Assembly (NCBI GenBank): GCA_016712105.1
Contig: JADJRU010000001.1
Location: 372,001 to 436,000, forward strand
Source of the DNA: Ahniella sp.
Lineage (GTDB): Bacteria; Pseudomonadota; Gammaproteobacteria; Xanthomonadales; Ahniellaceae
Reading direction: 5' to 3'
Length of the DNA stretch: 64,000 nucleotides
The notes under the pieces are model-generated. The model was not told where the DNA came from. It did no database searches and saw only the letters and a list, made by a program, of their open reading frames with translations. Of this stretch, positions 54,690 to 64,000 are shown one piece after another (the first letter of the stretch is position 1; every line of letters starts with the position of its first letter). The position numbers and the translations under genes were made by a program.

Positions 54690-57592
54690 GGGATTACTCT
54701 CCTTGGAAATGTGGGCAACTCATTGCCTTCCTGCAAAACCGTGAGGGTGGTCGGCGCGAGCACCAACCAGGCCGGTCCCACACTGGGATGTGCACGCTCG
54801 CAGGCACAACGCTCCGGGCTGCGCTTGATGTCTTCCAGCAGATCGATACTCGTGCTCGTTGCCTCTGGCGCCAGCGGCACATCCATCGCTGGCGTCAGCA
54901 GTTCCTCGCCGTTCCAGATCACACCCGATGCCAGAAACAACACGATCGATCGCTCGAAGCCCGGCCGCACCGGCAACAGTACCCGTGCCGACGCGGCTTC
55001 GAGAAACGCGGTCATCTGCGCATCGCCACCGCGGACCAGGCGATGCATGGTCGGCGCTTGGTCTTCGAGCGACACCACAAAGCTGCTGCTCATCTCGCCC
55101 CACTCCAGAGCGCGTTCGAGCCAGTCCTGCAAGGCGGGCAGAAATCGTCCAACCCGCCCCGACTCACCGGTGCGTTGCAGTGCCAGCTCTACAAATGCAC
55201 GTAAGCCACCACGCTTGAGTTCGCGCTGGATCGTCTGTCGGGTGCTCAGATGATTGGGCTGTTGGCGACCGGTCGTTTGATCGGCGGCCTTCAGGTACTC
55301 CGCCAATTGCCGGCGATATGCCGCCATCAGTCCTGCATAAAACGTCGCTTGCCACCGGGCACGTGCGGCGATGTCCCAATCGAGGCGGACCTCGATCGAC
55401 AAGGTCAGATCATCGGGCGATGAGTCGGTCGCCGGCGCCATCGCAAATGCCCACGGCAGGCTGCTGACCTGCCCCGTCATGACCAGCTTCTGGGCCGGCG
55501 CCGCATTCGTCACCGTGCACGTTACCTGCCCGACCTGACCGGCGACACTCACGTTTTCACGCGTCGTGCTCAGCACAACTTGAGCAGAAGCCGCCGCGTA
55601 TCCTTCCGGCAGTACCAAGGTGCCGCTCAGCAAGGTCGCCTCGGGGGTCACCGTGCAGGCCACAGTCAGTGTTTCAGGAGGCGGTGTCTCGAGTTGCTCC
55701 AGGCCATATTGTGCGGCCAACGCGGCATAGAACATCGGCGACTTCGGATCGGTCGAAACTTGCGTGAAGTTGGTGAGACCCATCGCTGCGGGCAACTGCG
55801 GTTCGGTCAGGCCAATCCCGGCCAGATCCAGTTCGGCAGCGATGTACGACTGCGCGGGGCGCGGCAGATGCAATTCGAGCACCAGGCGTTCGCCCAGACT
55901 TGCCACCCAACATTGATACACGGCGTTGAGCCAGCGATAGATGCCGCGCAGCGGCGTATCAGCATGGCGCCGGTCGAACGTGTGGCGCTCGGACCAGTCG
56001 CGCTGGTGGGATCGCTCCTGCGTGCGGATGCGACTGATCCTTTGTTCCAGTCGTCGTGCTGCACGCTGGGTGATCGAGCGCGCCCACTCCGTACGTGAGT
56101 TCGTTTGGCTCTCGGATGCCACTGGAGTATCGGCGGTCTCACTCCCTCCCGACGCCGCCGACGGGCCGAATGTCCAATACCCCGTTGCCACACCTTCTTG
56201 CGGCGGACCGTAGTTCACCGAGTAGTCGATCGTCGTGTTCTGATACAGGAGTTCGTTCGTCTCAGCCGCCAATTCCTGCGCGAGGCCTTCGGTTTCGGTC
56301 CGGGCATCATCACGACGATCCTGGCGATGTTCGTCGACTTCGCGATCGAACTGCCGTTCGGCCTGGATCCGCACTTTGCGCTCACCGGGCATCACGTTTT
56401 CGATGTTCGCGAGTTCGCCCGGCTCATATCGAAGCAGACATTTCCGGACGACCTGGAGTGCACCGACTGCGTAGGGTCGAATGGTCCCACCGGCTGGCTT
56501 CAGTTCAACCAAACGCTCAATCAGAGCTGATTCGGGCGGCAGCGGATAAACCTCGTCGGGCAACACCACAGTCGCGTACGCGCGTTCAGTCAGGCGCGCT
56601 GGAGGCCACAACGCTGGATCGGGCAAGGGCGGATCAAGCGGCTGGAGCGGATCGGATTCTTCAAGCGGCAAGGCCGAATCATCAGTCGCCAGACTGGCGA
56701 CCAGGGCATCCAGCAAACTCGCCACAATAATCGTGCGCAGCATCAACTCAGTGGTGTGTCGGTCATATCCCGGCACCAGCATCTGCGCAAACAGGTTCTC
56801 CCATGCGCGTTCGAATTGTTCGTCGAATTCAGGCGCTTCGACGTTGGCCACCAGTTCGGCCCACGTGCAATGCAGCTGGATACAGAACCAGCCCACCAAC
56901 ACATCCACCGTACAGGGCACACGAGCGAGCAGTCCACGCCACAAGGGCCCGAGCTCACCCATCAGGCCAACCAGCGGATCGGCGCGCGTCACGCGCTGAC
57001 CGGTATACGGCGGGTCGTCTGCGATGAACAACAAGCCCTGCGAAATCGACAGTGACCGCGCATCGGGCGCCTCACGATCAATCGCCACGAGGTTCGCATA
57101 CAGGCTGTTTGCCACCGGTGTGGTCGCAGAACCGTAGTCGATGAAGTTATCGGCTCGAACACCGGCATCGATGTTTGGCCATTGCTTCAGGAACACATAG
57201 GGAAAGAGATCGTGGCTCGTGCTGTCGACTTGCGTGTCGAGCACCGGTTGAACCGGGCGATCAGGTTCAGGATCGGGCGGCGGCGGCGGGATCGGCCCGG
57301 CCGGACACAGCGGCACGTCGAGCCAGCTGCCTTCCGGTGATTGCAGCCAGGTCATCCGCAGATGGCCCTCCGAGGGGCCGTACCGAAACTCACCGGCGAC
57401 CGATTCGAGCGGCGGATTCTCGGTCGTGACCGAAAAGCTCTGAACCGGATCAAACGATCCCATCGGCACCGACATGATCAACTGCCCGAGCCAGAACACG
57501 TCGACCGTGCACACGCGACCCGGCGCCGGGCAACGCCATTGCACGCGCACCTGGCCAAAATCGCGAACACCCGAGCAGTCGACGCGGGCCAT
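54686..57592 (-). CDS. Large protein of unknown function in the tail-collar operon
   Basis: A 968-residue protein, not recognised. There is no signal peptide. The N-terminal about 100 residues are beta-rich. A Pro-rich linker (GPIPPPPPDPEPDRP, about 100-115) follows, then an alpha/beta part. A long charged helical region comes next (about 395-460, with VRIQAERQFDREVDEHRQD, probably coiled coil). A second Arg-rich helical segment has RGIYRWLNAVYQCWVASLGERLVLELHLPRPA (about 545-590). Two beta-sandwich-like segments with TLTVACTVTPEATLLSGTLVLPEG come before the mixed C-terminus. The size and position before a tail-collar gene suggest a structural or effector component. It is second to last in the operon, with 2 bp before it and a 4-bp overlap after. 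Confidence 0.75.
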   Translation of the reverse strand: MARVDCSGVRDFGQVRVQWRCPAPGRVCTVDVFWLGQLIMSVPMGSFDPVQSFSVTTENPPLESVAGEFRYGPSEGHLRMTWLQSPEGSWLDVPLCPAGPIPPPPPDPEPDRPVQPVLDTQVDSTSHDLFPYVFLKQWPNIDAGVRADNFIDYGSATTPVANSLYANLVAIDREAPDARSLSISQGLLFIADDPPYTGQRVTRADPLVGLMGELGPLWRGLLARVPCTVDVLVGWFCIQLHCTWAELVANVEAPEFDEQFERAWENLFAQMLVPGYDRHTTELMLRTIIVASLLDALVASLATDDSALPLEESDPLQPLDPPLPDPALWPPARLTERAYATVVLPDEVYPLPPESALIERLVELKPAGGTIRPYAVGALQVVRKCLLRYEPGELANIENVMPGERKVRIQAERQFDREVDEHRQDRRDDARTETEGLAQELAAETNELLYQNTTIDYSVNYGPPQEGVATGYWTFGPSAASGGSETADTPVASESQTNSRTEWARSITQRAARRLEQRISRIRTQERSHQRDWSERHTFDRRHADTPLRGIYRWLNAVYQCWVASLGERLVLELHLPRPAQSYIAAELDLAGIGLTEPQLPAAMGLTNFTQVSTDPKSPMFYAALAAQYGLEQLETPPPETLTVACTVTPEATLLSGTLVLPEGYAAASAQVVLSTTRENVSVAGQVGQVTCTVTNAAPAQKLVMTGQVSSLPWAFAMAPATDSSPDDLTLSIEVRLDWDIAARARWQATFYAGLMAAYRRQLAEYLKAADQTTGRQQPNHLSTRQTIQRELKRGGLRAFVELALQRTGESGRVGRFLPALQDWLERALEWGEMSSSFVVSLEDQAPTMHRLVRGGDAQMTAFLEAASARVLLPVRPGFERSIVLFLASGVIWNGEELLTPAMDVPLAPEATSTSIDLLEDIKRSPERCACERAHPSVGPAWLVLAPTTLTVLQEGNELPTFPRRVIP

Positions 57593-57594
57593 GA

Positions 57595-58083
57595 TCAGCT
57601 CACCGGGTCGGTGTAGAGAACATGATTTTCGACCGCACCACCCGGATAACTCAGGCGTCGCAGCGTCAAGGTTCCGTCACCTGTTTTCCGGGGCGGATCG
57701 TAGTCAAAACTGCCGGACAGAAACGGCCGCAGGTCATTCGGCTCGAATACGCTGAACGGCACCTCCGTCTGATCCGGGCCAAGCGCCGTATCCACAATCA
57801 GCGAACTCGCGAACTCGTTCGAATCGTTTGGGCCCGAGCCCCCTGCCAAGCTGTAGTAAAGGCGCACGGCGAATCGCCTGGGGTCGATCAGTGCCCAGGC
57901 GATATCCACGCCGGTCAGCGGGCCTGGTGTCCAGTACTGCCACTGTGGCGTGATGGCGGGCGGCGATGTGGTGTCACTCCCTTCGGCGTCGAGCTGATGG
58001 CCCTCAATGGCATCCACCTCTGCTGACTCCGACTCAGCGGATGGTGTCACGGGTACGGCGTTGCTTCTGCTGTTCCTGTTCAT
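57595..58083 (-). CDS. Protein of unknown function in the tail-collar operon
   Basis: A 162-residue cytoplasmic-type protein. It has an acidic, low-complexity N-terminus (about 1-45, ESESAEVDAIEGHQLD) and a beta-rich domain. That domain has GVDIAWALIDPRRFAVRLYYSLAGG, PFSVFEPNDLRPFLSGSFDYDP and LTLRRLSYPGG. The ATG at 58083 is chosen over one ten codons upstream. The next gene follows 2 bp after its stop. Not recognised. Confidence 0.68.
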   Translation of the reverse strand: MNRNSRSNAVPVTPSAESESAEVDAIEGHQLDAEGSDTTSPPAITPQWQYWTPGPLTGVDIAWALIDPRRFAVRLYYSLAGGSGPNDSNEFASSLIVDTALGPDQTEVPFSVFEPNDLRPFLSGSFDYDPPRKTGDGTLTLRRLSYPGGAVENHVLYTDPVS

Positions 58084-58121
58084 GGCGTACTCCAGGGTGC
58101 TCGCTCTTGACACAAAGACCT

Positions 58122-58144
58122 GGCGTGCCGGTGATCGGCACGCC
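58122..58144 (-). promoter_or_regulatory. Intercistronic hairpin behind the 202-residue gene
   Basis: A perfect 9-bp stem GGCGTGCCG/CGGCACGCC with a five-base loop, in the 81-bp gap between the first and second operon genes. It lacks a T tract. It could act as a partial terminator or RNA-stabilising end that raises the first gene's product over the rest. Confidence 0.6.
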
Positions 58145-58164
58145 TAGGCACATCGATCGGTCGA

Positions 58165-58773
58165 TCAGCTCGCGGTCAGCGAGTAGCCCTTCCACATCGA
58201 GCCGGTCACGGTGATCACGCCACCTTCCAGAACTTCGGTCTGCGTCTGCGAGATCTCTTCCTGGACCAGGCGCTGGCCCTTGCGCGTGAACTGGGCCACC
58301 ACGGCGACGTAGAACGAAGAGCGCACGTCTTCCATGAACAGACCACCCGGCCAGATGACCTGCGGCGGGTAGATGGCATCGCCGTTCTGCGCGATCGTCG
58401 TGAGCGCGCCGATGTTGTAGTTGTTCTGGATGCGCACTTCGTTCATCACCAGACCGTTGAAGCGCTGGTTGATGACGGCGCCGCTGGCCGAACGATCCTG
58501 CGAAGTCATGCCGTCGATCGTGAAGGCAGCGGTCGTTTCGGCAAACGGAACGCGGGCGGTTTCGCAGCTGAGGTTTTCCGGATCGTTCGGATCTGCTGAG
58601 TACTGTGCGAACACCGAGAAATCGCTCGGGATCTGGATGGTCTGCACACCGCCGACCGGCGGGGTGGCGACCTGCCAGGCACACGTGCCGAGGTTCGGCG
58701 TCAGCACCGGCATTTTGAAGATGGCCAGACGAACCACTTCGTTGGTGTTGTTGCGGAGGGTGATGATGGACAT
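58165..58773 (-). CDS. 202-residue protein, first gene of the sigma-54 operon
   Basis: A protein without signal peptide, starting MSIITLRNNTNEVVRLAIFKMP. It is predicted beta-rich, with segments VQTIQIPSDFSVFAQY, AAFTIDGMTSQDRSASGAVINQRFNGLVMNEVRIQNNYNIG and FYVAVVAQFTRKGQRL. No domain is recognised. First position behind a sigma-54-type promoter and a hairpin after its stop suggest it is made in the largest amount, as for a structural subunit. The ATG at 58773 lies about 80 bases from the -12 element. Confidence 0.75.
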   Translation of the reverse strand: MSIITLRNNTNEVVRLAIFKMPVLTPNLGTCAWQVATPPVGGVQTIQIPSDFSVFAQYSADPNDPENLSCETARVPFAETTAAFTIDGMTSQDRSASGAVINQRFNGLVMNEVRIQNNYNIGALTTIAQNGDAIYPPQVIWPGGLFMEDVRSSFYVAVVAQFTRKGQRLVQEEISQTQTEVLEGGVITVTGSMWKGYSLTAS

Positions 58774-58852
58774 GGCGATAACTCCGGTCTTTTGAGGCAG
58801 GGCGGTGCCGGTGGGCACCGGCCGCGGGCAGGGTGCTGCGGCGACCGGTAAG

Positions 58853-58869
58853 AACAAGTCGCGTGCCAA
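58853..58869 (-). promoter_or_regulatory. Sigma-54-type promoter of the tail-collar operon
   Basis: On the minus strand TTGGCAC-GCGAC-TTGT matches TGGCAC-N5-TTGC except for the final base. It points toward the 202-residue gene and lies in the region divergent from a gene for a sigma-54 activator. Confidence 0.65.
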
Positions 58870-58940
58870 CCAAAGGAATGTGTCAACCATGCGGGTTTGC
58901 GCTGGTGGCGGCGGGTTCAGGCTTCGCTAGAATGGGTGGG

Positions 58941-58962
58941 CCGACACGTCCGACACGTCGGA
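58941..58962. promoter_or_regulatory. Candidate upstream activator site (GTCCGACAcGTC)
   Basis: CCGACACGTCCGACACGTCGG contains two tandem CCGACACGTC units and a TGTC-N-GACA-like dyad. It lies about 75 bp upstream of the -24 element of the operon promoter. A very similar sequence precedes the MBL-fold gene (61222-61249). Confidence 0.5.
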
Positions 58963-58988
58963 ATCCGATGACTTGGGAGGAACACCAC

Positions 58989-60532
<1,544 letters not shown>

Positions 60533-60536
60533 ATCT

Positions 60537-60663
60537 GCCTTCTCCCGCAAGCGGGAGAAGGTGGCCGAAGGCCGGATGAGGGCGGATTCGCGACTGAATC
60601 GGATCGTCGCCAGATTGCCCTCATCTGCCCTGCGGGCATCTTCTCCCGCAAGCGGGAGAAGAA
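60537..60663. repeat. Intact BIME: two inverted REP units
   Basis: CCTTCTCCCGC/GCGGGAGAAGG, GTGGCCGAAGGCC, GGATGAGGG, then about 45 bp ending GTCGCCAGATTGCC. The mirror image follows: CTCATCTGCC, CTGCGGGC, TTCTCCCGC/GCGGGAGAA. This uninterrupted copy defines the target site used by the IS110 element. Confidence 0.85.
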
Positions 60664-60756
60664 CCGACTTCGCTCATTTTTGTCTATGCGGAAAGGGTTG
60701 AGAGCACATAGACGCGCTGGATGCCACTCACCAACTCTGAACTCGATAATGAATTG

Positions 60757-60850
60757 TCATTGCGAGGAGCGCAGCGACGCGGCAATCTCGTGCTTGCCTC
60801 AAGACTTGTCGCAAGCACGAGATTGCCGCGCCCTTCGGGCTCGCAATGAC
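60757..60850. repeat. Dispersed palindromic repeat 'TCATTGCGA...', copy C
   Basis: TCATTGCGAGGAGCGCAGCGACGCGG at the left and GCCCTTCGGGCTCGCAATGAC at the right, with an inner CTCGTGCTTG/CAAGCACGAG inverted repeat. Confidence 0.85.
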
Positions 60851-60903
60851 AGGAATTGTGAGCAGCGTCGCGCATCAATTTACACTGACCACTACACCCC
60901 ACC

Positions 60904-60980
60904 CCGTCATTCCCGCGAAAGCGGGAATCCACTCGCCGCCGCTGACTGGTGGATTCCCGCTTTCGCGGGAATGACGGGCT
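60904..60980. repeat. Inverted pair of CCGTCATTCCCGC...GCGGGAATCCAC repeats (dRS3-like)
   Basis: Two copies of ATTCCCGCGAAAGCGGGAAT (each ATTCCC-N8-GGGAAT), inverted around a 14-bp centre. The same core occurs in the repeat island at 50.6-50.9 kb. Confidence 0.85.
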
Positions 60981-61055
60981 TACTGGTGAGTCCCCTGCTT
61001 TCCGGGAATGACTGGCACAAAGCAATTCCAGCGGATCAAACCTCCTCCTCAGCAG

Positions 61056-61150
61056 TCATTGCGAGGAGCGCAGCGACGCGGCAATCCCGTGCTTGCTGCA
61101 GACATCGTCACAAGCATCAGACTGCCGCGCCCTTCGGGCTCGCAATGACA
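61056..61150. repeat. Dispersed palindromic repeat 'TCATTGCGA...', copy D
   Basis: Same ends and order as copy C, about 200 bp downstream of it; the inner segment differs. Confidence 0.85.
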
Positions 61151-61221
61151 GATGATTGAGCGAGCAACGCATTACTGCATGCCCAGGGATAACAACCTGT
61201 CAAAGCATCAATTTGTGGAGC

Positions 61222-61249
61222 CGACACACTGTCCGACATGTCCCGACAC
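61222..61249. promoter_or_regulatory. Candidate upstream activator site of the MBL-fold gene
   Basis: CCGACACACTGTCCGACATG followed by TCCCGACA, containing a TGTC-C-GACA dyad. It shares GTCCGACA(C/T)GTC with the site at 58941-58962 and lies about 58 bp upstream of the -24 element at 61305. Confidence 0.5.
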
Positions 61250-61304
61250 GCCATGTTTCGCGCCTGAAACCACCACACCCCGCATCCCGTCAGGAATTCA
61301 GCAC

Positions 61305-61320
61305 TGGCACCAAGTCTGCA
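61305..61320 (+). promoter_or_regulatory. Sigma-54-type promoter of the MBL-fold gene
   Basis: TGGCAC-CAAGT-CTGC keeps both the -24 GG and the -12 GC at the correct 10-base separation. It lies 49 bases before the ATG at 61369. Confidence 0.6.
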
Positions 61321-61368
61321 TGAAGCGACCCGCTCGCGGGCCATCCCGGCCCCGTCATGGAGATCGCC

Positions 61369-62601
61369 ATGCCCCTCTTCCGCTTGCTGCTGCCTGTTCT
61401 GTTGATCGTCGCAACCCAATCCCAAGCCAGTTCGAGCTGCCCCGGACCTGCCCAGGCAAGGCCCGAACAAACTGCCGACGCGACCACGTCATGGGCCACC
61501 CATGCCGACGCAGCAACCGCCTGGCCCGACGCACAACCCGGCCTCGACTGGCTCGGCTCAACCGAGCTGCCCACCAGCTCACTGGCCGCAGCCCGCCCGA
61601 TGACGATCTACACGATCCCGGTCGGTTCCGGAAACTGCCAGATGATGTTGTGCCCATCGGAGAACCGCATGATGATGTTTGACTGCGGATCGACGGGCGC
61701 TGGCAACCTGGGCTGGAACCGCGCCGACGTTGGCCAGTTCATCGCAGCCAACATCAACGACCAGACCGCGATCGTCGTCTCCATCAGCCACCCCGATGCC
61801 GACCACAGCAACTACCTGCCCGATGTATTGGCCGGCCGGCCCGTGCGCGCCGTACTCGTCTCCAAACATCCGAGCGACTATCCCGCTGCCGTCGTGGCAT
61901 GGATGGGCCAACTCCAGCAAGACGGCACCACCATCCAATGGCGCAACGGCATCTACCGTTCCCAGGCGCCAGACCAATACTTGAGCTGCTACGCACCCGA
62001 CGGCCAGGGCGGCTGGAACATCGACGTGCCTGGATTCATCGTCATGATGAACGCCGGCGCCACCGCAAACGACTCCAGCATGGTCATCGCCCAACAATAC
62101 GCCGGGTTCCAATCCCTGTTCACGGGCGACATGACCGGCGCGACAGAGTTCCAGATTGACCCGAACATCCCAGTTGCGCTGGACAACACCAAGGTCATCA
62201 CCGGTGCCCATCACGGCGCCATCAGCCACGGCAGCAACTCCCCCCAGTGGACCGCAGCCAATCAAGGCAAGCTCGTCATGTTCAGCTCAGGCACCAGGTT
62301 CCACCACCCGCGTTGTGCGGCCGTCGGCAACTACTTTCCCTACCTCTTCAACAATGCCGCCCAACACCAATTCCAGTGTGGCGACAACGGCCAATGGCAA
62401 ACCTACAACACCCAGAATGCCGTGTACGTCACCAACAACAACGGCTTGATCCGTGTGCGCGTGAACGACCAGGGTCAGTGGGATTACCAGGCAGCGCAGA
62501 ATGCGCTGGTGCACCTCAACGCCATCGAACTGCAGGCACGGGATCGCCAGCACCTGACCACGAGGCCGGCGGAACTGGATTGCTTGGGGCCGGTCAACTG
62601 A
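61369..62601 (+). CDS. Secreted metallo-beta-lactamase-fold protein (ComEC/Rec2 MBL-like)
   Basis: A 410-residue protein with a signal peptide (residues 1-19, LIVATQSQA). A Ser/Thr/Ala-rich segment follows, then an MBL fold with YTIPVGSGNCQMMLCP, the metal motif HPDADH in SISHPDADHSNYLP, LFTGDMTG, and TGAHHGAISHGSN. This is the order of the MBL domain of ComEC-like hydrolases, but there is no membrane competence domain. It may be an exported hydrolase or nuclease with unknown substrate. The ATG at 61369 (GGAG before it) is preferred to one four codons upstream. A sigma-54-type promoter and the shared upstream motif tie it to the neighbouring activator. Confidence 0.83.
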   Translation: MPLFRLLLPVLLIVATQSQASSSCPGPAQARPEQTADATTSWATHADAATAWPDAQPGLDWLGSTELPTSSLAAARPMTIYTIPVGSGNCQMMLCPSENRMMMFDCGSTGAGNLGWNRADVGQFIAANINDQTAIVVSISHPDADHSNYLPDVLAGRPVRAVLVSKHPSDYPAAVVAWMGQLQQDGTTIQWRNGIYRSQAPDQYLSCYAPDGQGGWNIDVPGFIVMMNAGATANDSSMVIAQQYAGFQSLFTGDMTGATEFQIDPNIPVALDNTKVITGAHHGAISHGSNSPQWTAANQGKLVMFSSGTRFHHPRCAAVGNYFPYLFNNAAQHQFQCGDNGQWQTYNTQNAVYVTNNNGLIRVRVNDQGQWDYQAAQNALVHLNAIELQARDRQHLTTRPAELDCLGPVN

Positions 62602-62624
62602 CGCACACGCCCCACATCGTGGCC

Positions 62625-62655
62625 CGAAGCGGCGTCACAGAGGTCTGCCGCTTCG
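62625..62655 (+). terminator. Hairpin after the MBL-fold gene, possible terminator
   Basis: A perfect 9-bp stem CGAAGCGGC/GCCGCTTCG with a 13-base loop, 24 bp beyond the stop. No T tract, so termination is uncertain. The rest of the gap to 62736 shows nothing further. Confidence 0.45.
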
Positions 62656-62736
62656 CGCCACACTGGCTGGTCATAACATCGACAGGCACTATAAGCGCGA
62701 AACTCGACAAGCCGGTTAATGTGTAGCCGTTTTACT

Positions 62737-64000
62737 TTAGGCGACCGACTCGGTCAGCGTCTTGAAACCGAAGAACATGGATCGCCCGAACTGGACCCCT
62801 TCCAACGATTCGCCGCGTGCCGCTGCTTTGTTGCAGGCGGCGATCTCGGCGCTTCGCATCGCAATGGCAAACAGCAACGATTTCGGCAAAGCGCCGGCTA
62901 GTGCCCGCCTGCCGAACTCAAGGGCAAATACATAGACAGAGAATTCGCTCAAGCGGCTAAGCGGCCCATTCCTTCCCAGATAACATTCATCGGAAAACGT
63001 AGCTCCGGGAATACGCTCAAGAATCGCGCGTCCGAATGCGTGTGGCACAAAGCACACCACTCGCTCGGACAGAGACAAGCTGTATCCAAGGCTCTGCAGC
63101 TTTTTCACCAATGCCGACTCCTCCAAACCATCAGCATCGCGAAACACGTCGATGGCGTCCAGAATGCGCTGCTGTTCCTCCGTCAACGTGTTATCCGTCT
63201 GCCCGGCCCACCGTGATTGAGCGATCAGGTACTGCTTTCGCATCTGCCACGAAACACCAGGCCACGACGCTGGATAGGCAGCCATGATCTTCTGAACTTC
63301 GGGCTGTTCAATTCCACCGACGCGGCAATCGACTTTGATTTGGTCGTCACGAAAATTGCCCGCAAACAAGCGAATTCCGGATGCCCCTTTGCCTCGGAGG
63401 GTTTGCTCGAGGAACTCTGACCCGCAAGAGCGAAGCAAGCAGTGTGGACAGACCTCGTGCCCATTCGCATCCATGGCTGGCTCCGCACCTGCGGGCTGAG
63501 TCACGTTGACGTCACCCAATAGAATTCGCCGCACGCCATTGCCTTCCGTCTCTTGGATGATTTCGGCACAACGCTCGGGTTCGGCTTTGAGTGCATCATT
63601 AATGACGGGCCAGTCGAAGGCGACCCACGCGTCAAATCCCAGGCGAATTGCCTGCTCTACCGAGGTCGCCTGCATGAACTGAAACTCGGTCAACACGTCC
63701 GGATAGAACGTCGAATGAGTGCAGATCGTTTGAGTGTGGGTCATCACACCCGTCGGGCCTTCGTGCGCCTCCACCAGTTTGGCAACAATGGCCACACCGT
63801 TCGCTGCCAACACGTAATCTGAATAGACCCGAACACCAACACCCGCTGCTTGAAGGGCTTGAGCGAGTATTGCCACCACGTCCGCCTCACTCACACCGGA
63901 TGGACCAGGACCCGACTCGGAGGGCGTTGCGGACGAAGCCTCAGCCGCTGCGGCTCGCACCGATTGCGGCGTTTGCGCAACTTTTGGCTTAACGAACTGA
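62737..64000 (-). CDS. Protein of unknown function, DUF6348-like, 5' end outside the window
   Basis: At least 407 residues, and the frame remains open to the right edge, so the start may lie beyond it. The Ala/Ser/Pro-rich N-terminal part is probably a linker. Next comes a domain with VAILAQALQAAGVGVRVYSDYVLAANGVAIVAKLVE and TEFQFMQATSVEQAIRLGFDAWVAFDW, which resembles DUF6348. A C-P-H-C pair (EVCPHCLLRSCGSEF) suggests a zinc or redox site. The C-terminal helical half contains SLSLSERVVCFVPHAFGRAILE. The family call is tentative and no function is known. Confidence 0.7.
   Translation of the reverse strand, partial: QFVKPKVAQTPQSVRAAAAEASSATPSESGPGPSGVSEADVVAILAQALQAAGVGVRVYSDYVLAANGVAIVAKLVEAHEGPTGVMTHTQTICTHSTFYPDVLTEFQFMQATSVEQAIRLGFDAWVAFDWPVINDALKAEPERCAEIIQETEGNGVRRILLGDVNVTQPAGAEPAMDANGHEVCPHCLLRSCGSEFLEQTLRGKGASGIRLFAGNFRDDQIKVDCRVGGIEQPEVQKIMAAYPASWPGVSWQMRKQYLIAQSRWAGQTDNTLTEEQQRILDAIDVFRDADGLEESALVKKLQSLGYSLSLSERVVCFVPHAFGRAILERIPGATFSDECYLGRNGPLSRLSEFSVYVFALEFGRRALAGALPKSLLFAIAMRSAEIAACNKAAARGESLEGVQFGRSMFFGFKTLTESVA

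Overview
The window comes from a high-GC gammaproteobacterium, most likely a member of the Lysobacterales (Xanthomonadales; Rhodanobacteraceae/Ahniella/Dokdonella-like). The basis is the RpoD sequence, the SURF1/heme O synthase assembly genes, an ECF sigma factor paired with a Ser/Thr kinase, many short palindromic repeats between genes, and secreted proteins ending in an F-x-(N/D)-(G/S)-F-E tail. That placement is inference, because no 16S gene is present. Many genes carry one-base indels (rpoD, an EAL protein, a sugar dehydrogenase, the intron RT, a kinase, the sigma-54 activator), so part of the assembly is error-prone or these loci are decaying.

1-23 kb is largely core. It holds an HlyD-type adaptor (partial), threonine aldolase, a CBS protein, pgk-pyk, several secreted small proteins, a CsgG-like lipoprotein, rpoD, an NtrY/NtrX-like two-component pair, two long GAF/GGDEF/EAL proteins, GNAT-cyoE and SURF1. 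At 22.7-23.9 kb an IS110-family element sits inside a BIME-type repeat. Its left end shows a complete bridge-RNA-like fold, whose guide segments match both the actual target and the element ends.

24-36.9 kb carries an AidB-like acyl-CoA dehydrogenase, a DUF3253 protein, plsB, a lipoprotein, a frameshifted PQQ-type sugar dehydrogenase, a group II intron inserted behind a terminator, a DNA glycosylase, sodB and a two-gene lipoprotein/secreted-protein unit. 36.9-50.4 kb carries a tail-fibre chaperone remnant, a divergent ECF sigma/Ser-Thr kinase operon, a CtpA protease with an orphan lasso-B2-like protein, an M28 peptidase with an in-frame stop, a ferredoxin-reductase-AlkB fusion with a divergent AraC regulator, a DUF922 protease and a GH44 glucanase.

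51-62.6 kb looks like one uncharacterised system. A membrane Ser/Thr kinase with TPRs (plus a small partner) faces a four-gene operon: a 202-aa protein, a 162-aa protein, a 968-aa protein and a phage tail-collar protein. Divergent from that operon is an FHA-AAA+ sigma-54 activator, and downstream lies a secreted metallo-beta-lactamase-fold protein. Sigma-54-like -24/-12 elements precede the operon and the MBL gene, with a weaker one before the kinase. The operon and MBL promoters also share an upstream motif. The proposed logic is kinase -> FHA activator -> sigma-54 operon of tail-fibre-like and novel proteins. The last gene (407+ aa, DUF6348-like) runs off the window.
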